Shown here in pieces: positions 10,601 to 21,939 of a stretch of 64,000 nt of DNA (within the stretch, counting starts at the first letter, position 1; each line of letters starts with the position of its first letter). The notes under the pieces are model-generated. The model ran no database searches and was not told where the DNA came from. It worked only from the letters and a program-made list of their open reading frames with translations. The DNA comes from Helianthus annuus. Taxonomy: Eukaryota; Streptophyta; Magnoliopsida; Asterales; Asteraceae. The translations under genes and the position numbers were made by a program. The stretch covers positions 142,357,095-142,421,094 of the forward strand of contig NC_035449.2 of assembly GCF_002127325.2 (NCBI RefSeq), given 5' to 3'.

Positions 10601-13600
10601 TTTAACAGATACTAGAAAGCCTGTTATACTTCTTTCTTCATTTACTGGTGGTGCAAGATTCATGCAACAAAATTACCTCGTTGCAATGGGCTTATGTAAG
10701 TGGTATGGGTACCCTGATTTCTTTATAACTATAACGTGTAATCCTAAGTGGCCTGAAGTAAAAAGATTTCTAAATGATTCAACCATCAAAGCCGAAGACA
10801 GGCCTGACATATTGTGTAGATTGTTAAAATGAAGCTTCATTCCTTACTCAAAGATTTGAAGGATTCTAAGTATTTCGATGAGATTAACGCTGGTATATTA
10901 TTTCGTTTTCACATCTTATCCTCTGATGTATATTTTGTAATCAAGGTTATCAACTACTATATCTGATTATTTTTCCTTTTTATTTAGTTGTTTATACAGT
11001 ATAATTTCAAAAGCGTGGTCTTCCTCATGCACATATATGCTTATTCATGAAGGTCGATCACAAACTTCCAACCATAGATCACATAGATCCATTTATTTCT
11101 GCTGAGATTCCCGATAAAAAAGAAGATCCTGAACTTTATTCTCTTGTGACTGATTATATGATTCATGGTCCGTGTGGGAATGCTAATTTGAATTGTCCTT
11201 GCATGGTTGATAAAAGATGTTCAATAAACTTTCCGAAGAAATTCACACCACATACAACTATTGATTCAAGTGGTTTTCCTGTATACAGAAGAAGAGATTC
11301 ATGTCATACAATTATAAAATCTGGTGTTAGATTAGACAACAGAAATGTTGTTCCTTATAATAAAAGGCTTTTGAAAAGATATCAAGCACACATTAATGTT
11401 GAATGGTGTAATCAAGCCGGTTCAGTGAAATATTTGTTCAAGTACATTAACAAAGGCCTTGATATGGCTACTGCGGTAGTTTCTGGTGATACAAATTCAA
11501 CTATCAAGGAAAAGCCAAAAGACGAGATCAAGGAGTATTATGATTGTAGATATATTTTAGCGTGTGAGGCATCCTGGAGAATATTCTCTAATGAGGTTCA
11601 TTACAGGTATCATGCTGTTATGAGGCTTCCCTTTCATTTGCCGGGCCAACAGAATGTTGTGTATGGTGCGAATGACGATATTGATAATGTTTTAAGCAAG
11701 CCTTTTGTTGCTTCTTCAATATTTGTTCAATGGATGAAGTTGAACGAGACAAATGAAGATGCTAGAAAGCTGACTTATGTTGAGTTTCCTTCCAAATTTG
11801 TTCGGATACTTAAAGATAGATGTTGGCAGGTACGTAAGTCGTACCAGTGTGTTGGTCAGATTCATTCTGTATCTCCTGCATTGGGCGAACCTTATTTTTT
11901 GAGGATACTACTCAATAAAGTTAAAGGGCCTAGATCATTCGAGGAGATACGTACAGTTAACGGTCAATTATTCCCGACTTTTAGAGAAGCTTGCTATGCG
12001 ATGGGACTCTTAGATGATGACAATGAATACGTTGAGGCAATTAAAGAAGCAAGTTTTGAAGGACATGTTGGGTATCTCCGAGCGTTATTTGCTACCCTGC
12101 TTTTGTCAAATACTCTTTCACGGCCAGAATTTATTTGGGAGAACACGTGGAAATACTTAGCTGATGATATTGTTTATAGACGTCAAAAAGAAACAAATAT
12201 TTCAGGTTCTGGTCTATCTTTTTTATTTCACATACTACATTTTGATTTTTTAATTAATAATGTTAATTTTTTGATTTATTAGGTTTAGTGCTTCCTGAAT
12301 ATCAGATTAAGAACCTTACTTTGTTGAAAATTGAAAACTATTTAATTTCCAATGGTTCATCATTACGAAGGTTTGTCACTATGTCGTACCCTGATGACGA
12401 TTCCTTACGTGATGTTTCTAATCGTCTGATCAATGAAGAGCTGTCACATAACCTAGATGAAGTACAAGCTGAGTTTAACAGCTTGCTTTAATCTCCTACA
12501 GATGAACAACGAGCGGTGTTTGATGAAATAATGGAAGTAGTTGTAGGCCGTAAAGGAGGCCTTTTTTTGTCTATGGTTACGGTGGAACTGGAAAAACCTT
12601 TTTATGGAAGACTTTGGCTTCAGCTGTTCGATGTAGAAATGGAATAGTTTTAAATGTGGCTTCAAGTGGTATTGCTTCCTTATTACTTTCCCGTGGAAGG
12701 ACAACTCATTCTCGGTTCCATATCCCCATTAATCTAACTGAGGATTCAATGTGCAATATTAAGCCAAATAGTGATATTGCCAGATTATTAAAGGAAACCC
12801 AATTAATCATATGGGACGAAGCACCGATGGTACACAAACATGTCTTTGAAACTTTAGATAGGACGATGACCGACGTATTTTCGGAAGGTAGGAGTATTCG
12901 TTCGGATATTCCTTTTGGAGGTAAAGTTATTGTATTTAGTGGTGACTTTAGACAAATCCTACCTGTTATTCCTAATAGTACGAGACAAGAAATTGTTAGT
13001 GCATCTTTAAGCTCTTCATACATATGGTCAAAATGCAGACTCTTACGGCTGACTAAAAACATGCGTCTAACTATTGGAGCTGAAAGTTCAAATATGGAGT
13101 CTATCAGAGAATTTGCAAAATGGCTTATTGATATTGGTGAAGGAAACGTTGGAGATGATAATGATGGTGACGCCATTATAGAGATACCAGATGATCTACT
13201 AATCACCGATATTTGTGACCGGATACAAAGTTTAATTGACTTTGTATATCTTTCATTTATTGAACAATTTAGGATTCCTGGATTTTTTTCGGAGCGAGCA
13301 ATTCTAGCACCCAAAAATGAGGTAGTTCATGAAATTAATGATCGATTGCTTTCGTTATTTCCTGGTGATGCGAAAGAGTATCTGAGTTCTGATAGTATAT
13401 GTCAAACTGAACAAATTCTTGATTCTTTTCAAGAAAGCTTATACTCAACAGAAATTTTGAATGCTCTTAAGATTTCGGGCTTGCCTAATCACAGATTAGT
13501 TCTTAAAGTTGGTGTTCCTGTGATGCTTCTTCGAAATATTGATCAACAGAAAGGGTTATGTAACGGTACAAGGCATCAAATTACTTTTCTTGGTAAACGA

Positions 13601-13903
13601 GTTATAGAAGCTAAAGTAATATCTGGTGGTAACATTGGCACGAGAGTTTTTATTCCAAGGATTAATATGATCCCGTCTGACAAAAAAATACCTTTTCAAT
13701 TTCAACGAAGACAAATTCCTTTATCAGTTTGTTTTGCCATGACAATTAACAAGAGTCAAGGACAACCGTTATCAAAGGTTGGTCTTTATTTGAAAGATCC
13801 TGTATTCACTCATGGTCAGTTGTACGTTGCATTATCAAGGGTCAAGACCAGAGAAGGCGTTAAAATACTAATATTCGACGCTGATGGAAAACCAACAAAT
13901 TAG
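7605..13903 (+). pseudogene. Helitron Rep-helicase (RepHel), broken
   Basis: An intron-split gene. It starts with short exons (7605 on, PLSDISN twice), then a Helitron N-terminal zinc-finger block (8568-8770: CQLCSAKLW ... CCGYGKVQLPPLK) and FLKNIRRYNSMFSFTSMGGKL (about 8775-8840). After a 0.94 kb intron, 9952-10832 holds the Helitron_like_N region ending FITITCNPKWPE. The HUH motif GLPHAHI is at about 11017-11036 and the two-tyrosine motif YLFKYINKG at 11431-11457. A PIF1-type SF1 helicase follows: Walker A GYGGTGKT (about 12572-12598), DEAP, FSGDFRQILPV, and TINKSQGQ/LYVALSRV near the end. Lesions: frameshifts near 8765, 10815 and 12562 and in-frame stops near 11001 and 12490. It would nick, replicate and unwind Helitron DNA if intact. 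All core catalytic motifs survive, so decay is fairly recent. Confidence 0.88.
9061..9890. repeat. About three tandem copies of a 273 bp repeat inside a RepHel intron
   Basis: The landmark CTTAATCCTTAATCACTGAT starts at 9101 and 9375 and recurs in altered form at 9648, giving a period of 273-274 bp. Each unit includes TATCAGTTGTTAAGTACCATC, a TTAATCACTAGCA(G/A)TGCTTA phrase and GGTAAACTGAAAT. The array fills the intron between 9008 and 9951. Within each unit the words CAGTTGTTAA and CACTG recur, so there is also shorter internal periodicity. No coding potential. Confidence 0.85.
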
Positions 13904-14204
13904 ACTTCTAATGTTGTTTACAAAGAAGTTTTTACTAGCTTGTAACCATTGTTTTTTCTGAGTTTTAACTTCCACCGTTCTAAGTATATTTGAATATATA
14001 ATTTCTTAATTACTATTTTGTTTAAATTGTATTTGGTTTAAACTTTATAAACTCTATTGTGTTTTGCACCTCAGAACAATGTGTGATAAATTTATTCATA
14101 AGTAATTTACAACGCAGACAATTCCGAAGATCCCCGTGTTCACTATCAATATGGAAGAAAATTATACCGGATTTGGACTGCATAAGAGGCTACGAACTGA
14201 TCAA
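13904..14204. other. Spacer after the Rep-helicase stop
   Basis: AT-rich sequence immediately 3' of the helicase. I see no gene or clear repeat; it likely includes the transcript's 3' end. Confidence 0.5.
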
Positions 14205-14503
14205 TTTCAAACCTACACCAGCCAAAAAACTGTTTCACGAAAGTCAAACCACTGTTTGACCAAAGTCAAACCACTGTTTGCAAAAATATGATTCTTAGTG
14301 GTTCAAAAGTCTGTTTTACCAAAGTTAAAACACTGTTTGAGCAATGTTAAAACGCTGTTTGACCAAAGTCAAACTACTTATGTTAAAAGCTACTTATAAT
14401 AGATAAAACACTGTTTAAGCAATGTTAAAACGCTGTTTGACCAAAGTCTGTTTGACCAAAGTCAAACTACTTATGTTAAAAGCTAATTATAATAGATAAA
14501 AAT
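14205..14503. repeat. Minisatellite of CTGTTTGACCAAAGTCAAAC-type units
   Basis: About ten degenerate units of roughly 20-25 bp built on CACTGTTTGACCAAAGTCAAA, with a longer phrase (ACTTATGTTAAAAGCTA(C/A)TTATAATAGATAAAA) repeated twice at about 14370-14408 and 14467-14503. The GTTTGAC/GTCAAAC words form many small inverted repeats. A similar array in inverted orientation precedes the Helitron 3' end at 26090-26510. Confidence 0.75.
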
Positions 14504-14560
14504 AGATTTTCACCCGGCATTGCTTCCCGAGCTCATGAAACTTACTTATGTAAATGTAAA
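14504..14560 (-). other. Inverted, degenerate Helitron 3'-terminus-like sequence
   Basis: Read on the minus strand, this segment has GTTTCATGAGCTCGGGAAGC, then AATGCCGGGTGAAAATCTA. This aligns closely with the genuine terminus at 26751-26790 (GTTTCCTGAGCCCGGGAAGC, then ATTCCCGGATAAAAACCTAG). The stem is imperfect and the end reads CTAT rather than CTAG, so it is probably a decayed 3' end of a related Helitron in the opposite orientation. Confidence 0.5.
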
Positions 14561-16297
14561 TAACAAATTCAATAAGGGGTGTATGTGTAAATATTTTTCA
14601 TCAGTTGAAAATATGGGAAGACAAAAACACAACCGTCATTATTTCTTCAGCATCATTACACATCAAACATCTATCATCTCTTCTTTCAAAAATCTCTTCT
14701 TCCCAGTCATTTTCTAGGGTTTCAACTTTCTTATTCTCCGTCTTCTACACTTCAATCAACTGAGGTTTTATTGTTTTTTCTTCAGCAACTGGTATGTACA
14801 TTCATATTGTAATGAACTTTATATTGTTTAACCGATCTTAATTCAAATCCTATCTTGCTACAAATACGATTTTAAACGTTTATTGCTATACATTCAAGAA
14901 GGGTTTAGTTAGCTGTTTGAATCATTTGTTGAGAACATGTTAAAATAGTTATTATTTGCAGAAAAATTTTAACTCATACTCTGTTTCTATGATTAATTTC
15001 AGTAGATACTCTGTTAATACAAAAAGTTAATGTTCATCTTCGAAGCCACCTTTTTAATTTCAATCTTTTAACATCTTTACTGATTCAGGTTTTATGATGT
15101 ATACTGCATGTGTCAAGTTTCTTGATAACCCAGAATCTTTGAAACTGGTATGACATGTTTTTACATACATAATTTATTTTTATTGAGATATATATTTAAC
15201 AGTTCTTATGGTTTATATTTTCTTACACTATTTAAAAATTATACAGGATGTACCTATAGCTTTTGCTATTCAAAAGTGGGGAGATTGTTGGCAAAAAAAT
15301 AGGTTGCGAATCTATCATGAGTCTGGTAAAAAATGGGTTGTGAGGGTGAGAACAGAAAATTCAACGCCAATAATAACTGACGGTTGGGACAATGTTGTTA
15401 AAGATCTCAATCTGCCGAGGGATACTTTGTTGGTTTTCAAACCGTTATGTGATTTTGGGCTTGAACTTTCATGTTGTGTTTATGGCATGTGTGATGAATC
15501 TTATTTCACGTTTAACCGTTATGCCAGATTTGGTTTTACGGTATGAGTATTGATCTTAACTTGAATTCTTTTGCATCTTTAACGTGTCAACACTTATTCT
15601 CATAGGTTACATACCTCATGTATAGTATTCATTATTTTTAATTTTGTGCAGGTAATCGAAGACTGCTTCATTAAACAATTTTATGTAAACAGCTCACCAA
15701 TTGGCAAATAATCTGTTATAAGGGTTCCTACTGGAATGTTGAGGCGTCTAAAGTTGATACCAACTTTGTATTTGCTAGAGGATGGCCGAAAATGTGCAAC
15801 GATGTTGGGATACTGGAGGATGATTTGCTTGGATGATGTTGTTTTAAGGTAGTAGTTTATAGAGATGAGATTGAGATTTGCTTCTTGAAGAAACCTGAAT
15901 CTGACGATGATAGTGTACTTGAGATATCGAAGGCTGATTATGTTGAGAATGCATTCAAGGTACGTAAGTATTTAGCATTAGAAGTAAAAGTTTTAATTTT
16001 TTAGTATTATATTAATTATTTCATTAATGTTGACCAGGACATCTATGAGGATGAAGAAGTTGTGTCTGTAGGTGAAGGTATAACCGTTACTCAGGTACTT
16101 ACTAAATTATTAAAATTATTTATTTTTAATTTAACACATATAAGAATTTAATGCTTTTACTACTATTAGTAATGTTGTTTACTGATGTTATATTTATTCA
16201 ATAATGTATTATTTAGAAGAAGTTATCAACCAATGCCGAATGCACTTCGAAGAGACGCATGTCTTCACGATTGAACAAAACCCAAGATGTAAGTTTA

Positions 16298-16786
16298 TGT
16301 TGGTGCACTACATCTATTGATTTCGTCTTAGATCGAGTCTTTCATTGTAATGTATAGATTAGGGCGCGTTTTACGAGAAAACTGGAGAGTTTACGTGGTT
16401 TAGAGTATAGGTCCGCTTATACGGACATAGTAGGTTCTCTTTTATGTCAGGTCCACTTATTCGGTCATAATAGGTCAGCTTATTCGTCAGGTCCGCTTAT
16501 ACGGACATGCCGTATAAGGGAACCTATCAGGTCCGCTTATATGGACATGCCGTATAAGGGGACCTCCTCACCTATAAATACCGTATAAGAGAACCTCATT
16601 TGTAACTTTCCGGATTCCATACCGAGGTGCTGCCGGTGTGAGAACTGAATGTAAAAGCTGTCAAATTAATCAGAAAAGAGAATTAAGAAGATATCTAGTT
16701 GTTTCTACGTCAGGTACTTGTTTTCCGCACCTGTATCTGATCAAACTCCTCTGATTGACTCATTCGGGTCAGAATCCGATCCTACA
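16298..16786 (+). repeat. 5' LTR of the gag-only element
   Basis: 489 bp. It contains a TATA-like CCTATAAATACC at about 16572-16583 and a tandem block of AGGTCCGCTTATACGGACAT-type palindromes (16410-16560), which form short hairpins upstream of the promoter. Ends TACA at 16786. Confidence 0.93.
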
Positions 16787-16788
16787 AG

Positions 16789-16800
16789 TGGTATCAGAGC
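16789..16800 (+). other. Primer-binding site (initiator tRNA-Met type)
   Basis: TGGTATCAGAGC two bases after the 5' LTR, complementary to the 3' end of plant initiator Met tRNA. Confidence 0.92.
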
Positions 16801-17019
16801 TTCAGGAGGAGGAGTTCTACATATATTTGCTGGATTTCGTCATGTATTCTTTCTTCTACACCTTCTTTCTTCGTCAGACCGAGATTTCACGGTCCGTTTC
16901 AGCTGATTTTTGGATATGTTGTGCGTGTATACCTGATCTACAACCCTACCAAGTTTCAGATCGAAACTCCTAGCCGTTTAGGAGAAATCGAGGTTTTTCG
17001 GATCGTTTTTGCGTCAAAC

Positions 17020-17345
17020 GTACAGGTCCGCTCGTATGTACATCACAGGTTCGCTCCAAACGGGTTAGATTCGCTCGAAACTCAGTAGATCCGCTCAAAA
17101 AATTGATCGGTCCGCTCCAAAATGTTGTAGGTCCGCTCAAAAATTCATAGGGTCCGCTCATATGAACTCATAATTCTTAGTGATAACAAGTGGTTCGCTC
17201 AAATGAAACATGGTTCGCTTTTGTGTCAAATTCAACATCACGGTCCGCTCATAAGGCAATATTTAGATTCGCTTTTATAGACTATATTAGGTTCGCTCAA
17301 AAGACTATATTAGGTTTGTTCAAAGTCAATAGGGTCGCTTATCTG
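17020..17345. repeat. GGTCCGCTC-type short repeats in the element's leader
   Basis: About twelve copies of a word close to GGTCCGCTCAAAA or GGTTCGCTC, spaced about 20-35 bp apart, between the PBS and the gag start. The same CCGCT word occurs in the LTR (GGTCCGCTTATACGG), so leader and LTR share a sequence theme. Confidence 0.75.
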
Positions 17346-18235
17346 GTCATTTCATATTTGACGGTCAAATGAAAGTGTGAAACATAAAACTGGTATCATA
17401 TTAATGTTGTCAACTCACTAAGTTCACGGTCCAATTAAAAAATTTGTCAAACATTCATTAAAGTAGTTGCCGCCCATTACTTACAATTACCACCCACTTT
17501 TCATATTTGTGTTCAATGTGAATTATTTGGCCCAATTAGAGTTGTTTGAAAAATGGTTCAATCAGAATTAAGATAGAACATCTATTGCCGACCCCATTAA
17601 ACATATTTGGCCCAATCATTGATTACACTTAATATTCCACCGCCCAATAACATAGTGCGGCCCAATCCCTTGTCAAATATTGGCAGCTCACTTTCTGTGA
17701 TGTGATATGATTAAAAAAATGTTTATTGTGAGAAAGGTTTTAGGGTCATTTGATAGTGTTGATTCGGTTCACACGGGGTGAATTCGAGGAAGGAACACGA
17801 AGTGTATACAGGTCATGTGAGTTTTTGGTTCGTATTAAAGTCATCAATTCGTTTAAAAAGTTCGTATGGTTTGGAGTTCAAAGGTTTCAAAGCGTCAAGT
17901 CGATTGGAAGTCGGGAAAGTTCGTTTGAAAGACTATCAGTTCGTTAGTAGTGAATCTGGTAGTTTGAGTTTAATCCGGGTCACAGTAGTTCGCGTGTTTT
18001 GACAAGTTAAATCTCAGTTCGCATCAATTTCAGTCCGTACAGTTTGTCAACATTCGGTCCGCACAGAATATTCATCGGTTCGAGTATCAGTATTATACTG
18101 TTATTTGACAAATTTTTAAACTGATTGTGTTGTATTTGTTTGTGTTTCGTCAGATATTTCAAGACCATCAGGTAAATTCAAGATCATCAGGAATTTTTAC
18201 GAAGTGATAAAGCTCATTTGAAAATTCGAAGAAAA

Positions 18236-21200
18236 ATGGACGAAGATTTTTACAATGCATTCGCTACTCCGAGTACCCCAATCACTGCTGTTCAAACCAC
18301 AATGCTCGAAAACGAAACAGGGACGATGCAAAAGCCTCCCAAACTAATGAACATCGAAGAATTTAAAGGTTGGGAAGGTCGGTTTGAGAATTGGGTGCAA
18401 GCAAACTATCTTGATGCTTGGGAATGTGTCGAGACAAAGTATGTTAGACCTTTGAATGATGATGAAGAACCTGTTCCGATAAAAGATCTAAGTGCGGATG
18501 CTAGAAAGAAGTACAAAGATGAGGAAATGATGTTGAATCTTCTTCAACAAGCAGTGAAAGAGGATATTATGGTGCTTTTGCAACACAATGGAACGTCATA
18601 TTCGATTTGGAAAGCTTTACGTTCAAAGTTTAGAGGAAGTGAAGAAATGGTTAAAAGCAAAAAATCACTTCTAAAGAAAGAGTTTGATCTTTTCCGTGGT
18701 TTAAAGAATGAGAGTACACGAGAGATTATTGAACGTTATTGTAATCTGCTTGCCAACATAAAAAGGTTGAGTATTGAGAAGAGCACTGATGAGTTGATAG
18801 AGAAACTTGCTGATGCGTTGCCCTATGAGACTTGAGGCACATACCTTATGATGCTCAGAAACAAGAAGGGTTTTAGCAATCTGACGCTCAGTAAGTTCAT
18901 TGAAAAAATAGAGGCTCAAGAAATGGAACAACGGAAAGTGATCAGAATGAAAGATTTTGATGGTGAACAGGACATCGGGTTGTATTATAAGGCAGGAGTT
19001 AATGAAAAGAAATCTTCAAATCTATCTCCTAAGGTTGAAACTGCCTACAGTGCCAAGAATTCATCTGGAAGTCCATCATCTGGATCAAACAGCAAAACCA
19101 GTTTCACACCATTTTCATCTTTTGATCCAAATATTTCAGCAACTAAAAACGGGAGAAAATTACAGTGTAACATTGTGTTAAATCTTGAAAATGATCAAGA
19201 TTATTCTGAGGAAGTTGCCAAAAACCAAATGTCTTTGTTAGGAATGGTTTTGGAATCTTACACTTGTTTTGTTGCAGGTCATATAGGGAATCCAATGTTA
19301 ACCAAAGAAGATTACGACCAGATATATGCTGAAGAAATGGAGCTGATGGACATAAAGTAGTGTCTGGCTAGTGTTTTAAGGAGAGCTGAGAAATTCAAAC
19401 AAATCACGGGGAGAGATGATCTTCGTGATGCGAATGTTTCTACTTTAGGTTTTGACAAATCTAAAGTCACTTGTTTTCGGTGCAGGGAAAAAGGACACTT
19501 CAAGAGGGAGTGCACTAACCGAGAAGCAAGTGGGGCTCAAAATCCGTTCAACAATAATAATGATTACTATCGAAAAGCCATCTACCACCAAGTTGGTCAA
19601 CAATCATCTCAACAACAAAAACATCAAGCTCAAACTGCACATGGAAGAGATGTAATTGAAGACACTAGAAAGAGGGCTTGTGTGAGTAGTTATGATTGTG
19701 GAAAAAGAAGGGATGGTAGTGCTTTGATAATTGATCAAGATGATGAGAGATTACCAGAGGGTTTTAGCTGGGCAAATTTCACTTGGGATGATTATATTCC
19801 TGATCAAACTACAGCTTACTCTGCTTTTACGGCAAAGGTTGTAGATGATAGTGATGATGATACGGAATATTGGGCAAGAAAATATAAAGAAGATATGAAG
19901 CTGCTTGCTGAAAGTGATAGTGAAGATGAAAAAGCCAAGAAGAAAAAGAAAAAGATCAAGACACCGGTGAGCAGTGATGATGAAGAGGTTCCGGTAGTAA
20001 GAAGACAAAAGGTGAAAGAAGTTCCAAAATTCAAAGTTGATGAAGAAGTTGATGCGAAAAAGATTCCGGTGAAGTGTGAAAACTGTGAAGTTGTAAAGAA
20101 GCAGAACAGCACTTTGATTTACAACTTGAATAGTTTGAAGGAGTCTTATGATGTGCTGAATAAGACGATGAATCAGTACAATCAAACGAGTGAAGAACAA
20201 GCCACAGCAATGAAGACACTTCAGGGAGCTTTTATGACAAAGCAAAAAGTTGTAAACAATTACATTGAGAAATGTGCTGCTTTGGAACAAAAGCTTGAGC
20301 TGCAAAGAATTGAAACGGAGAGAGTTAATCGTTTATTAAAAAGTTACTCATGTACTTCCTATGTTATTGACGGGATTTATCCGACGGTTGAGAGCATGAA
20401 GGTATGGGAAGACGATGAGGTAACTGAAGAGAAAGCAGCTGAAGTTAGTGTTGAGGAAAAGATTGCTGACAAGAAGAAGAGTGACAAGAAAAAGGATACT
20501 AAAAAGATGCCATCTGGTAAGAAGAAAAGTGTCAGTTATAACAAGTGTCCACCCCCACTGGAAAATGGATATTTGCCTAGATATCCTAACGATGAAAGAG
20601 TCAAAAAGGCCACAAATTTACAGTGGGAGTCAGAGTCGTCGGTAAATCTTCCAGAAAATATTGATGTTGTATTTACATCATCTGACACTGATCAACAGTC
20701 TCAATTGATGAAGAAAGTCGTGGATCATGTGTTAGAGAGTGATGATGTTGAAGAGTCAAAGTCTGGGTCAAGCACACAGTGTCAAACAGAAAAACAGGGC
20801 AAATTAGTTTATGATAGAAAGTTTTTGTTGTCAAAATCTAATTTGGATGATGGATTGTTTAAAGTGGCTTACACTTTGAATGATTCTGACAAATTATATT
20901 CTGATGATGAATTTCCAATAAGAGGTGTCAAAACTGAATTGATAAACAAGGTTTTCAAACTCACAGAAATAAATATTTCTGAAATAAAAGACTTATGTCT
21001 TAATGAAAAACCTAAAAAATACACCTCAAGAGTTCAACAGAGATTAACAAGAAAAAGAATTACGGTTCTGGTTCAGATTTCCAAAAGAGATCAAACCATA
21101 ACGGTAATTTCAAAAAGAAAGGATTAGGTTTTACTCCTACAGAAAAACAGAAAAATGAAAAATATGTTCGTGATTTTAAATCCAAAATGTCATTTGTTTC

Positions 21201-21939
21201 AGGCACATCAACTGATGAAGAAGAAAAGACAAATTTCTGGAGGGAATCAAATAGTGAGTTTCTTGCGAAGAAGCAAGACGAACAGAAGCGAGATACAAGA
21301 ACCTGTTACCGATGTAACACTGTTGGACACATTGCAAAAGATTGTTCGAATGCGATACAATCAAAACAGGGAGTATTTCGTAAAATCAAAGAGAAGGTGT
21401 TTGCGTTCGAATCACCATTGGATAGAACAAAACTGTTTAAAAATTCTATTTTTGAAATAGGTGAGAGTTCGAACAAGTTTTACAAGAAGAAAGCCAAATC
21501 TGACAACCAGAAATGGGTTGTTAAGAAGGTTGGTGAAAGCTCTAGCAATGATTCTGATGGATCAAAATCAGAGGAGCTATCTTCGGGCGATGAAACTGAT
21601 TCCACAAAGTCAGTTGAGCCACAAGTTGTCTCAAAATGTGAAGCCGATATAAAAGTTGAAAAATCAGTTCCGATTGTTAATGATGAGGAGTTTCCATTAC
21701 TTCGGGCTGAGAATTATAAAAAGAAAATTGGTAAAGTTGAAATTTCTAACCAATTTTATCATGATGAACAGGAATTTGATGCTGAGAAGGTCTTTAACGC
21801 CAAGGTAAAACACATCTTTGGCAAGATGATTGATCGAAAAGTCAAAGGGGTTAAGGAATTTTATGAGAAGAAAACAACGAAAGAAAAGGTTGAACCATCC
21901 CTGGTTTGTGACTGGGATGGTACATATTATGAACAGTAA
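18236..21939 (+). pseudogene. Long Copia-type Gag polyprotein, three lesions
   Basis: Start chosen at MDEDFYNAFATPS (18236). The N-terminal third matches the UBN2/Gag family of Copia elements (EFKGWEGRFENWVQ, SIWKALRSKF, STREIIERYCNLL). A first CCHC zinc knuckle CFRCREKGHFKREC lies at 19472-19513. A long Lys/Glu-rich and coiled-coil-like region follows (about 19900-20500, with CENCEVVKKQNS) and a second CCHC knuckle CYRCNTVGHIAKDC at about 21303-21344. The C-terminus ends WDGTYYEQ at 21939. Total length would be about 1,230 residues, several times a usual Gag. Lesions: TGA at 18833-18835 and TAG at 19358-19360, both where family members as I know them have Trp, and a one-base deletion near 21058. 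Gag packages element RNA in cytoplasmic particles; no enzymatic domain follows. Confidence 0.85.

Noticed and set aside
10830..10832. End of the Rep protein at this stop as a short natural ORF
   Set aside because: Conserved Rep sequence (DLKDSKYFDE, then GLPHAH) continues in another frame and after an intron, so this is a frameshift.
16789..16800. tRNA-Met gene fragment
   Set aside because: Only the 12 bp primer-binding site of an LTR element; the same holds at 3446 and 60799. No complete tRNA gene was seen in the window.
19751..20305. Minus-strand hydrophobic frames opposite the Copia Gag
   Set aside because: They are the antisense of a Lys/Glu-rich coding region; Leu/Phe-rich shadows are expected.
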